Part shown: one piece after another, positions 55,431 to 63,497 of the stretch | Layout: the number at the start of each line of letters is the position of its first letter | Position numbering within the stretch: the stretch's first letter is position 1 | Assembly: GCF_001279725.1 (NCBI RefSeq) | Contig: NZ_LGDE01000337.1 | Span: 62,001 to 126,000 of the forward strand | DNA: 64,000 nt | From: Streptomyces sp. WM4235 | GTDB taxonomy: Bacteria > Actinomycetota > Actinomycetes > Streptomycetales > Streptomycetaceae | Reading direction: 5' to 3' | Translations under genes and position numbers: made by a program | Notes under the pieces: generated by a model | What the model was told of the DNA's origin: nothing | What the model saw: only the letters and a program-made list of their open reading frames with translations | Databases searched by the model: none

Positions 55431-56581
55431 TGTCCGGAAGCGCGCACAGCACTGTTCTCTCCGGCGCCAAGGTGGTGCTGCCCACCGGGATCGTGGCGGG
55501 CGGTCGCGTCATCGTCGACGGCGAGCGCGTCGCGGGCAGCGCCCGCGAGGACACCCGCGTCGTGGACCTGACCGGACACTGGATCGTCCCGGGCTTCGTG
55601 GACATGCACAATCACGGCGGGGGCGGCGCCTCCTTCACCTCCGGCACCGCCGAAGAGGTCCTCCGGGGGGTACGCACCCACCGCGAGCACGGCACCACGA
55701 CGGTGATCGCCTCCACGGTCACCGGGGACCTCGACGAGTTGGCCCGGCGCGCGGGCCTGCTCGCCGAACTGACGCAGCAGGGCGAGATCGCGGGCATCCA
55801 CTTCGAGGGGCCGTTCATCAACCCCTGCCGCAAGGGAGCGCACAAGGAGGACCTGCTCCGCGATCCCGACCCGGCCGAGGTCCGCAAGCTGATCGACGCC
55901 TCGCACGGGGCCGCCCGGATGTTCACCCTGGCCACCGAGCTGCCGGGCGGGCTGGACTCCGTACGGCTGTTGGCCGAGCACGGGGTCATCGCGGCGATCG
56001 GCCACACCGATTCCACGTACGAGCAGACGCGCCAGGCCATCGACGCGGGCGCGACCGTGGCCACCCACCTCTACAACGCCATGCCCGGTCTGGAACACCG
56101 CTCCCCCGGCCCGATCGCGGCGCTGCTGGAGGACGAGCGGGTCACCGTCGAGCTGATCAACGACGGCACGCACCTGCACCCCGCCATGCTGGAACTGGCC
56201 TTCCACCACGCGGGCGCCCACCGCGTCGCGCTGATCACCGACGCGATGGACGCGGCCGGGTTCGGCGACGGCACCTACCACCTCGGACCGCTGGAGGTCG
56301 AGGTCAAGGAGGGCGTGGCCCGCCTCGTCGAAGGCGGCTCCATCGCCGGTTCCACCCTGACCCTGGACACCGCCTTCAAGCGGTCGGTGACCGTGGACAA
56401 GCTCCCCGTCGAGTCCGTCGTCCAGGCGATCTCCGCGAACCCGGCGAAGCTCCTCGGCCTGTACGACGAGGTCGGCTCGCTGGAAGCCGGCAAGTACGCC
56501 GATCTGGTCGTCCTGGACGCGGAGTTCGAGGTCAAGGGAGTCATGCGGCGCGGCGAATGGATCGTCAGCCCGGTTTCCTGA
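55430..56581 (+). CDS. nagA: N-acetylglucosamine-6-phosphate deacetylase
   Basis: 383-residue amidohydrolase: metal site HNH (H60, H62) in GFVDMHNHGGGG, a Glu in HFEGPFINPCRKGAH, GHTDSTYEQT, THLYNAMPG, and catalytic Asp D271 in LITDAMDAAG. Converts GlcNAc-6-P to GlcN-6-P, the effector that releases DasR. Its ATG overlaps the nagK stop (TGATG), so translation is coupled. Confidence 0.95.
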   Translation: MSGSAHSTVLSGAKVVLPTGIVAGGRVIVDGERVAGSAREDTRVVDLTGHWIVPGFVDMHNHGGGGASFTSGTAEEVLRGVRTHREHGTTTVIASTVTGDLDELARRAGLLAELTQQGEIAGIHFEGPFINPCRKGAHKEDLLRDPDPAEVRKLIDASHGAARMFTLATELPGGLDSVRLLAEHGVIAAIGHTDSTYEQTRQAIDAGATVATHLYNAMPGLEHRSPGPIAALLEDERVTVELINDGTHLHPAMLELAFHHAGAHRVALITDAMDAAGFGDGTYHLGPLEVEVKEGVARLVEGGSIAGSTLTLDTAFKRSVTVDKLPVESVVQAISANPAKLLGLYDEVGSLEAGKYADLVVLDAEFEVKGVMRRGEWIVSPVS

Positions 56582-56682
56582 GCGCCGGATCGGCGGCGGG
56601 AACGGGGCGGTCGGCCGGCGGGACTGGGCGGGCCGCCTTCCGTTTGGCATGATCCCGGCATCCACCGAGACCGGGGCCTGCC

Positions 56683-57669
56683 ATGATCCTCACCGTGACG
56701 CTCAACACCGCACTCGACGTCACCTACCGGGTGCCGCGACTGCACCCGCACACCTCGCACCGGGTCACCGGCGCCTGCGAACGCCCCGGCGGCAAGGGCC
56801 TCAACGTGGCCCGCGTCCTCGCGGCCCTCGGCCACGAGGTCACCGCCACCGGCTTCGCGGGCGGGCCGGTGGGCACGGTCCTGCGCGACCTCCTCGCGGA
56901 CTCGCCCGGCGTGGTGGACGCCCTGGTCCCCTGCGCCGGCGACACCCGCCGCACCCTGGCCGTCGTCGACGAAGCCTCGGGCGACACCACGCAGTTCAAC
57001 GAACCGGGCCCGCACATCACCCCCGCCGAGTGGACCGGGTTCCTGTCCCGCTACAGCGAACTCCTCGCCGGCGCCCGGGCGGTCGCCCTGTGCGGCAGCC
57101 TGCCGCCCGGCGTACCGGTCGGCTCCTACGCGCTGCTCATACGGACGGCCCGCGCCGCCGGGGTCCCCGTCCTGCTCGACACCGGCGGCGAGGCCCTGCG
57201 CCGGGGCGTCGCCGCCCGCCCCGAGATGATCAAACCGAACGCGGCCGAACTCGCCGAACTCACCGGCTCCCGCGACCCGCTGCCCGCCACCCGCGACGCC
57301 CGCCGGCGCGGCGCCCACGCCGTGGTCACCTCGCTCGGACCTGGCGGACTCCTCGCCGACACCGCCGACGGCACCTGGCGCGCGACCCCGCCCCGCGTTC
57401 TCAGCGGCAACCCCACCGGGGCCGGCGACTCCGCGGTCGCCGGCCTGCTGTCGGGCCTGGCGGAGGGACTGGACTGGCCGGAGCGGCTGACCCGCGCCGT
57501 CGCCCTCTCGGCGGCCACCGTCCACGCACCGGCGGCGGGCGAGTTCGACGCGCGCACCTACGAGGAGTTCCGCGACACCGTCACCGTCACGGGCGCCGCC
57601 CCGACCGGCCCGCCGGACACCCACCGGGGCGCGCGCCCCCACAACCGCCGCGTCGGACGCCGGACCTGA
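56683..57669 (+). CDS. PfkB family 1-phosphofructokinase-like hexose kinase
   Basis: 328 residues. ILTVTLNTALDVTYRV is the signature of the FruK/LacC (1-phosphofructokinase, tagatose-6-P kinase) branch; GGKGLNVARVLAALGHEV and the C-terminal catalytic motif GAGDS (D249) complete the ribokinase fold. Stands 101 bp after nagA on the same strand, so it may handle a phospho-sugar of the same pathway. Exact substrate not readable. C-terminal ~25 residues are low complexity. Confidence 0.88.
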   Translation: MILTVTLNTALDVTYRVPRLHPHTSHRVTGACERPGGKGLNVARVLAALGHEVTATGFAGGPVGTVLRDLLADSPGVVDALVPCAGDTRRTLAVVDEASGDTTQFNEPGPHITPAEWTGFLSRYSELLAGARAVALCGSLPPGVPVGSYALLIRTARAAGVPVLLDTGGEALRRGVAARPEMIKPNAAELAELTGSRDPLPATRDARRRGAHAVVTSLGPGGLLADTADGTWRATPPRVLSGNPTGAGDSAVAGLLSGLAEGLDWPERLTRAVALSAATVHAPAAGEFDARTYEEFRDTVTVTGAAPTGPPDTHRGARPHNRRVGRRT

Positions 57670-57695
57670 GGATCCGACGCGGGGCCGGAAGACGA

Positions 57696-57735
57696 ACGGG
57701 CGGGGCGCGCCACTCGCGTGGTGCGCCCCGCCCGT
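57696..57735. terminator. Bidirectional terminator
   Basis: An 18-bp stem with one G-T type mismatch (acgggcggggcgc...) and a tcgc loop between the convergent PfkB and CBM35 genes. Confidence 0.8.
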
Positions 57736-57737
57736 TT

Positions 57738-57817
57738 CGTTCGGCCCGTACGTTCGGCCCGTGCGTTCGGCCCGTGCGTTCGGCCCGTTTCGTTCGGCCC
57801 GTTTCGTTCGGCCCGTC
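57738..57817. repeat. Six 13/14-bp tandem repeats
   Basis: cgttcggcccgt plus one or two bases, starting at 57738, 57751, 57764, 57777, 57791 and 57805. It sits directly behind the terminator and 22 bp before the stop of the CBM35 gene. Confidence 0.9.
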
Positions 57818-57838
57818 CGTCGCGGGTACCGCGCCCGG

Positions 57839-58891
57839 TCAGCGCCTGATGTGTCCCCGGCCCAGGTTGAGCTGGTCGAAGATCGTCTCGCACTTGTCCC
57901 CGGCCTCACACGAGATCTTCATCGTGTTCGTGCCCTTCTTCAGGTTTATCCAGGCGAAGGTGGTCGTCCACCCCTTGTCCCAGGCGCCCTCGGGCGCCTT
58001 GGCGAAGTTCGCCAGGTTCAGGCTCTGGTTGGGGCTCTGCCCGTTGATCGTCAGGGTCGCCTTCGCGTCCTTGCCCGGCACCCCGTAGTTCACGAAGAGC
58101 GTGTACTTGCCGTCCTCGGGCAGGTCGACCGTCCACGTCAGCGCGGCGCCCTGGTGGTTGAACTCACCCACGTACTGGCCGCCGGTGCTCTTCGACCCGG
58201 GCACGGCGCTCTGCAACTTCGCCCCGCCCGACAGGAACATGCCGGCGCCCGCCGCGTCGCCCTTCGGCAGCGGCGCCTGCGAGGCCTCCGGGGAGCCGCT
58301 CGGTTCGGGCTTCGTCGACTCCTTCGGGGAAGCCGGCTGCTGGGACTGACCGGCCGCCTGGCCCTTGTCGTCCTTGCCCTTCTTATTGCCTTCGTTGCCG
58401 AAGACGAGCGCCGCGCTGATGCCGATCACGACCGCGCCGACCACCGCGACCGCCGCGATCAGCAGCCCGCGACGGCTGGAGCCGCCGCCACCGCCGCCGT
58501 GCCCGCCGTGCCCGCCCGGAGCCGTGACCACCTGGGTCTGCTGTGCGGACTGGTGCTGCGGCGGAACCCCGTAGCCGCCCGCCTGGAGCGCCTCGGGGGC
58601 CTGGTACTGGGCCTCGTAGGACTGCGGGGCCTGCTGGTACGGGACGGCACCGCGCTGGCCGCGGGACGACCGGTCGCCGACCGTACGCACCTGGTTGTAC
58701 GAGGTCCGGGGGACACCGGGCTGCGCTCCGGCCTGGCCCCCGCCCGTCGGGCCGGGGTAGCCGTACCCACCGCCCGACGTGGGCGGGGTGGCTCCGGCGG
58801 CCTGGCCGTCCGCGTAGAGGTAGCCGAACGGATCGTCGTCCTCGGGCTTGTTCGCCCCACTGTTCGGGCCGTTGTTCGCGGGCGTCGTCAT
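57839..58891 (-). CDS. CBM35-like domain membrane-anchored protein
   Basis: 350 residues. A cytoplasmic Gly/Pro/Gln-rich N-terminus (1-138), basic RR then one membrane helix (142-165), a Lys/Ser/Pro linker, and an extracellular carbohydrate-binding-module-35-like beta-sandwich (about 212-350) with GGAKLQSAVPGSKSTGGQYVG and TLFVNYGVPGKDAKATLTING. Type II membrane orientation. Likely binds cell-wall or environmental glycans. ATG 58891 with aggagtga upstream. Confidence 0.87.
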   Translation of the reverse strand: MTTPANNGPNSGANKPEDDDPFGYLYADGQAAGATPPTSGGGYGYPGPTGGGQAGAQPGVPRTSYNQVRTVGDRSSRGQRGAVPYQQAPQSYEAQYQAPEALQAGGYGVPPQHQSAQQTQVVTAPGGHGGHGGGGGGSSRRGLLIAAVAVVGAVVIGISAALVFGNEGNKKGKDDKGQAAGQSQQPASPKESTKPEPSGSPEASQAPLPKGDAAGAGMFLSGGAKLQSAVPGSKSTGGQYVGEFNHQGAALTWTVDLPEDGKYTLFVNYGVPGKDAKATLTINGQSPNQSLNLANFAKAPEGAWDKGWTTTFAWINLKKGTNTMKISCEAGDKCETIFDQLNLGRGHIRR

Positions 58892-58959
58892 CGCAGGTCA
58901 CTCCTTTCGACCCACGGGAGCCTACCCCGAACACGTGCACCCACGGGCGGCCGATCGGC

Positions 58960-60669
58960 TCAGCCGGCCCTGCGGTGCGCCTTGGAACGGGACCTCTTCT
59001 CGATGTACATCCGCTGGTCGGCGGAGCGGAGCACCTCGTCCGCGGACATCCCGCAGCCGGCCCAGCCGATGCCGAAACTCGCTCCGACGCGGACCGCCCG
59101 GCCGTCCACCCTGATCGGCGGGATGATCGCGTTGCGCAGCCGGACGGCCAGGTCGGCGGCGTCGGCCGCCCCCAGCCCGTCCGCGAGGACGACGAACTCG
59201 TCACCACCCAGCCGAGCGACGGTGTCACCGTCCCTGACGCACGTCGTCAGCCGCCGGGCGACCTCGATCAGGACCGCGTCACCCGTGTGGTGCCCGAACC
59301 GGTCGTTGATCGACTTGAATCCGTCGAGGTCACAGAAGAGGACGGCCAGGCCCTTCGTTCCGTCGTCGATCTCCGGGTCGGGCGCCACCGCGTGCACGTG
59401 GTGGTCGTACGGCCCCGCCTCGCCGGCGGCCGTCGCCCCGCCCACCGCGGCGCCCGGGAACTCGAACGGGTCGGGCGCCGCGAATCCGTGCGGGACGTCG
59501 GGTTGAAAGCCGTGCTCGACGGCACCACCCCCCTCGGGCCGCCCCTCGAAGGCCGCGTCCAGCGCCTCCACGGCCGTGGCGCGCACGGACTGGGGCCTGC
59601 GACAGAGCCGCGCCCCCAGGCGGGAGCGCAGCTCGGCACTGTTCGGCAGGCCGGTCAGCGAATCGTGGCTGGCCCGGTGCGCGAGCTGTAGCTCGTGGCG
59701 CTTTCGCTCCTCGATGTCCTCGACGTGCGTGAGCAGGAAGCGGGGCCCGTCGGCCGCGTCGGCCACCACGGAGTTGCGCAGCGACACCCACACGTACGTA
59801 CCGTCGCGCCGGCCCAGCCTCAGCTCGGCCCGCCCGCCCTCGGCGGAGGTCCGCAGCAGGGTGCCGATGTCCTCGGGGTGCACGAGGTCGGAGAAGGAGT
59901 ACCGGCGCAGCACGGAAGCCGGCCGGCCCAGCAGCCGGCACAGCGCGTCGTTGGTGCGCAGCAGCCGACCGTGCTGGTCGCCGCCCATCTCGGCGATGGC
60001 CATTCCGCTGGGCGCGTACTCGAAGGCCTGGCGGAACGACTCCTCGCTGGCGCGGAGCGCCTGCTGCTCCCTTTCGAGCCGGACGAGGGCCCTTTGCATG
60101 TTCGCGCGAAGGCGTGCGTTGCTGATCGCAATCGCCGCCTGGAAGGCGTACATCTGGAGCGCCTCGCGCCCCCACGCGCCCGGGCGGCGCCCGTTGCGCG
60201 GTCTGTCCACCGAAATGACACCCAGAAGTTCCCCGCCGGACGCATACATGGGGGCATAGAGCCGGTCCTCGGGGTGCCACTCGTCCTCGAAGCGCGGATC
60301 GGGGCCGTCGGTGTGCCACTGGGGGACGTCGTCCTCCATCAGGACCCAGCCCTCGGTGTGCGGGATGAAGCGGAGCCCGTCCCAGTTCTCACCCATCGTC
60401 AGCCGGCGGTCCCAGGCGGGGCGGGATCCGACGCGACCCGTGATCAGCGCCTCGGCGGCGGGGTCGCCGGCGAAGGCGGCGACGACGAGATCCCCGTCAG
60501 GGCGTACGAGGTTGACACAGGCGAGTTCGTAGCCGAGGCCCACGACGATGCCGTCCACGACGGTCTGCAGGGTGTCCGCGAGGCTCCGGGCCGTATTGAG
60601 TTCGGCCACCACCCGATGCAGCTGCCGCAGGGTCGCAAGACGGACGTACGGCTCCGACTCGGTCTCCAT
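58960..60669 (-). CDS. cdgB: GAF-PAS-GGDEF diguanylate cyclase CdgB
   Basis: 569 residues. GAF domain about 10-190, short coiled coil, PAS domain about 215-335 ending in LTHVEDIEERKR, then GGDEF domain. The active-site GGDEF is at 488-492 with an intact RxxD product-inhibition site (RDGD) five residues before it. Helix 1 of the cyclase domain (DSLTGLPNSAEL) is separated from LAVLFCDLDGFKSIND by about 85 low-complexity residues. Makes c-di-GMP, which controls BldD and development in Streptomyces. ATG 60669 after a ggggag sequence. Confidence 0.9.
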   Translation of the reverse strand: METESEPYVRLATLRQLHRVVAELNTARSLADTLQTVVDGIVVGLGYELACVNLVRPDGDLVVAAFAGDPAAEALITGRVGSRPAWDRRLTMGENWDGLRFIPHTEGWVLMEDDVPQWHTDGPDPRFEDEWHPEDRLYAPMYASGGELLGVISVDRPRNGRRPGAWGREALQMYAFQAAIAISNARLRANMQRALVRLEREQQALRASEESFRQAFEYAPSGMAIAEMGGDQHGRLLRTNDALCRLLGRPASVLRRYSFSDLVHPEDIGTLLRTSAEGGRAELRLGRRDGTYVWVSLRNSVVADAADGPRFLLTHVEDIEERKRHELQLAHRASHDSLTGLPNSAELRSRLGARLCRRPQSVRATAVEALDAAFEGRPEGGGAVEHGFQPDVPHGFAAPDPFEFPGAAVGGATAAGEAGPYDHHVHAVAPDPEIDDGTKGLAVLFCDLDGFKSINDRFGHHTGDAVLIEVARRLTTCVRDGDTVARLGGDEFVVLADGLGAADAADLAVRLRNAIIPPIRVDGRAVRVGASFGIGWAGCGMSADEVLRSADQRMYIEKRSRSKAHRRAG

Positions 60670-60795
60670 TGCTCGCTCTCCCCGAGACCTCGACAGCAAC
60701 TCCAGGTTTGTCATCGGCGTTTCGTTGCGGTGTCTCGTCCACTGAATCACAGTGAGCTGTGCGGCAGGTACACAGGGTCAACAAATCTTGCCCTC

Positions 60796-60811
60796 TGTGA
60801 CTCAAGTCACA
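60796..60811. promoter_or_regulatory. Crp-like operator upstream of cdgB
   Basis: TGTGACTCAAGTCACA: a perfect TGTGA-N6-TCACA palindrome, also fitting the GTG-N6-GNCAC motif of actinobacterial Crp. 127 bp before the cdgB start and 173 bp before the divergent flavin reductase. The gap also has cacagtgagctgtg (60749-60762) and tggcctaggcca (60903-60914). Confidence 0.65.
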
Positions 60812-60983
60812 TGAGATGAATAACGGGGCCTTCCCGACACCCTTCAGGCCGTACGTCCGCTGGGAGCGCTCCCCCACATTTCCGAGGGCAAACGAGGGGT
60901 GATGGCCTAGGCCAAGGGGCCGGGACGCGGCTCGGACTTGCGCCCGATGTGTGCGGCGAGACGGTGAGACTAGCGTTCCAGGC

Positions 60984-61553
60984 GTGCCGAACACGACTCC
61001 CGTACCTCCCGCCCCGTTCCCGACCCCGCATCCTGAGGGGGTGAGCAACGACGAGTTCCGCGCCGCCATGTCCCGGCTCACGGCGGGCGTGTGCCTGATC
61101 ACCGCACACGAACCCGCCCTGACGACGGACGGCCCGCGCGGCGAGGACGTCGGCATGACGGCGACCGCCTTCATGTCCGTCTCCCTGGATCCCCCGATGG
61201 TCCTGGTGAGCCTGCGCGAGGGCTCCCGCATGGACGACCTGCTGGCCGAGCAGCCGCTCTGGGGGGCCTCGATCCTGGCCGACGGCCAGCTCCAGGTGGC
61301 GGGCAGGTTCGCGATGAAGGGCCGGATCAGCGACCGCCTGCTCTTCGAGGGCCTGCCCCAGGTCCGCGGCGCCGTCTCCGGCGCCCTGCTGCTCACCGGC
61401 GCCCTGGCCACCCTGGAATGCCGTACCGAGTCACGCGTCGAGGCCGGCGACCACACCCTGGTCCTCGCCCGCGTCCTCACGACCACCCTGCCGAACCCGG
61501 ACGCGCCGCCGCTGGCCCACTTCCGCGGCCGCTACCGCCACCTGGCGGGCTGA
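60984..61553 (+). CDS. Flavin reductase-like domain protein
   Basis: 189 residues of the FMN-binding split-barrel fold: MSRLTAGVCLITAHE, TATAFMSVSLDPPMVLVSLREGSRMDDLL, WGASILADGQLQVAGRFA, ALATLECRTESRVEAGDHTLVLARV and PLAHFRGRYRHL. It probably reduces flavin with NAD(P)H for a partner oxygenase, which is not in this window. GTG 60984 with TAGCGT at 60971 and no Shine-Dalgarno sequence; GTG 61041 is a shorter alternative. Confidence 0.88.
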   Translation: MPNTTPVPPAPFPTPHPEGVSNDEFRAAMSRLTAGVCLITAHEPALTTDGPRGEDVGMTATAFMSVSLDPPMVLVSLREGSRMDDLLAEQPLWGASILADGQLQVAGRFAMKGRISDRLLFEGLPQVRGAVSGALLLTGALATLECRTESRVEAGDHTLVLARVLTTTLPNPDAPPLAHFRGRYRHLAG

Positions 61554-61627
61554 GGCGGGAATCCGGGGGCGGGGCGCGGGGATTCGGGGTCCCGGGCGCG
61601 GGATGCGGGGCGGAGCCCCGACGGTCG

Positions 61628-62053
61628 CTACCAGTCCCGCGCGGTCCGCCCGCGCTTCGTCTCGCCCCGGGCCTTCTTCTCCCGCAGCCGCCGCTCGTTG
61701 ATGCCCCGGGGGATCTTCGTGGCCCGCCGGGCCTTCGGCGGCGGCGCCGTCGCCTCCGCCAGCAGCGCGGCCAGGCGCACGAGCGCCATCTCGCGGTTCC
61801 GGAACTGCGAGCGGTGCTCGGACGCCCGCACCGTCACCACCCCGTCCACCAGCCGCGAGGCGAGCCGCTCCAGCGCGCGTTCCTTCCACACGTCCGGCAG
61901 CGCCTTGGTCGCCGCCACGTCGAACAGCAGCTCGACCCGCGAGTCCGAGGTGTTGACGTGCTGACCCCCCGGCCCGGAGGAACGCGAGAACCGCCAGCCG
62001 AGCTCCCCCTCGGGCAACACGACCGAACCACGAATGACATAGGGACCAGGCAT
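61628..62053 (-). CDS. arfB: Ribosome-rescue peptidyl-tRNA hydrolase ArfB
   Basis: 141 residues. Release-factor GGQ motif (G29, G30, Q31) in SSGPGGQHVNTSDSRVEL, then the basic C-terminal tail (KIPRGINERRLREKKARGETKRGR) that enters the empty mRNA channel of stalled ribosomes. Short length distinguishes it from RF1/RF2. ATG 62053. Confidence 0.94.
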   Translation of the reverse strand: MPGPYVIRGSVVLPEGELGWRFSRSSGPGGQHVNTSDSRVELLFDVAATKALPDVWKERALERLASRLVDGVVTVRASEHRSQFRNREMALVRLAALLAEATAPPPKARRATKIPRGINERRLREKKARGETKRGRTARDW

Positions 62054-62207
62054 GTCCCCAATGATCCCGCCCCCGCCCGGCCCCGTCACCCATTTTTCGC
62101 CGGGAAGGGGGCCCTGGAACCTACGGACCCCCTCCCCGCGTTATGAAGGGCAGCGGTAACTTGGCCACATCTCGCGGTCATGTGACGACGAAGGGACACC
62201 AGTCAAA

Positions 62208-62783
62208 ATGGCAGTAAGCCTGTCCAAGGGCGGCAACGTCTCGCTCACCAAGGAGGCCCCGGGCCTCAGTGCCGTCACGGTCGGCCTCGGCTGGGACGTC
62301 CGTACGACGACCGGTGTCGACTTCGACCTGGACGCCTCCGCCATCGCCGTCAACCCGACGGGCAAGGTCGTCTCCGACGGTCACTTCGTTTTCTTCAACA
62401 ACAAGTCCACCCCGGACCAGACCATCGTCCACACCGGTGACAACCGCACCGGTGAGGGTTCGGGCGACGACGAGGCCATCAACGTCAACCTCGCCGGCCT
62501 GCCGGCCGATGTCGACAAGATCGTCTTCCCCGTCTCCATCTACGACGCCGAGGCCCGCAGCCAGAACTTCGGCCAGGTCCGCAACGCGTACATCCGCGTC
62601 GTGAACCAGGCCGGCGGCGCCGAGATCGCCCGCTACGACCTCTCCGAGGACGCGGCGACCGAGACCGCCATGGTCTTCGGTGAGCTCTACCGCAGCGGCG
62701 CCGAGTGGAAGTTCCGCGCGGTCGGCCAGGGGTACGCCTCCGGCCTGACCGGCATCGCCCAGGACTTCGGCGTCAACGTCTGA
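62208..62783 (+). CDS. terD: TerD family calcium-binding stress protein
   Basis: 191-residue TerD domain: [28 protein letters not shown], then calcium-site segments [11 protein letters not shown], and [19 protein letters not shown] with [20 protein letters not shown]. Linked to tellurite and oxidative stress responses; several copies are usual in Streptomyces. Single gene here, with its own hairpin terminator. Confidence 0.95.
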   Translation: MAVSLSKGGNVSLTKEAPGLSAVTVGLGWDVRTTTGVDFDLDASAIAVNPTGKVVSDGHFVFFNNKSTPDQTIVHTGDNRTGEGSGDDEAINVNLAGLPADVDKIVFPVSIYDAEARSQNFGQVRNAYIRVVNQAGGAEIARYDLSEDAATETAMVFGELYRSGAEWKFRAVGQGYASGLTGIAQDFGVNV

Positions 62784-62803
62784 TCTCCGCGGCCCCGCCG
62801 CCG

Positions 62804-62841
62804 GCGAAGCCCCCTCCCCCCGTCCGGGGAGGGGGCTTCGC
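62804..62841 (+). terminator. terD terminator
   Basis: A 16-bp perfect stem (gcgaagccccctcccc) with a 6-nt loop, 20 bp after terD. Its right arm ends where the -10 box of the next gene begins (TACCGT at 62842). Confidence 0.85.
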
Positions 62842-62854
62842 TACCGTTCGCCCG

Positions 62855-63385
62855 GTGATCCTGCACCCGCTCGTTCCCGTCGACGGCGCCCTCCCCGGCC
62901 CGGTCCTCACCGAGATCGCCACGCTCTACGCGACCAACCGCGCGTTCTTCGAGCTCAGCGGCGACTTCCCCGACCCGGCCCGCATCACGGTGGAACAGGT
63001 CGCCGAGGCCCTCGCCGGCGAACTCTCCCACGAGGGCGCCGAGGTACTGATGGCCCGCTCCGCCGGCCGTCTCGTCGGACTGGCCGCCACGCTCGCGCAC
63101 CGGGACGGGCCCTCCCCGGGCGACCCGGACTCCACCGACCCGGACCCCTGGATCGGTCTCCTCCTCATCGACGCGACCGCGCACCGCGCAGGACACGGCG
63201 GCACCCTCGCCGGCCTCGTCGCGGACCGCTTCCGTACCGCGGGACGCGCGGGTCTGCGCATCGCCGTGCTCGACAACAACCCGGGCGCCCTCGCCTTCTG
63301 GCGCGCCCAGGGGTACGTGCCCCTGCGTCAGGCCGCCGACCGGGAACTCGGGCGCCCCTGCACCGTCCTGCGCAAGGCCCTCTGA
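62855..63385 (+). CDS. GNAT N-acetyltransferase
   Basis: 176 residues. Acetyl-CoA-binding core: WIGLLLIDATAHRAGHGGTLAGLVADRFRTAGRAGLRIAVLDNNPGALAFWRAQGYVPLR. The N-terminal half (LYATNRAFFELSGDF) resembles small-molecule GNATs. GTG 62855 with TACCGT 13 nt upstream, so probably leaderless. Acceptor unknown. Confidence 0.88.
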   Translation: MILHPLVPVDGALPGPVLTEIATLYATNRAFFELSGDFPDPARITVEQVAEALAGELSHEGAEVLMARSAGRLVGLAATLAHRDGPSPGDPDSTDPDPWIGLLLIDATAHRAGHGGTLAGLVADRFRTAGRAGLRIAVLDNNPGALAFWRAQGYVPLRQAADRELGRPCTVLRKAL

Positions 63386-63420
63386 GCCGCCGCCCCGAAC
63401 GGGCGGCCCGCCGGTCGGCC

Positions 63421-63468
63421 CTCGGGACGTCGGTCAGGCCTCGGGGCGTCGGTCAGGCCTCGGGGCGG
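63421..63468. repeat. 19-bp tandem repeats before the peptidase stop
   Basis: ctcggg(a/g)cgtcggtcaggc at 63421 and 63440 with a partial third copy, between the convergent GNAT and M1 peptidase genes. Confidence 0.75.
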
Positions 63469-63497
63469 GGCGGGGCCGGGGGACGGGAGGCGACGGG

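Noticed and set aside
60749..60762. cacagtgagctgtg as a BldD box for cdgB
   Set aside because: BldD control of cdgB is expected, but this palindrome fits the BldD consensus at too few positions to call.
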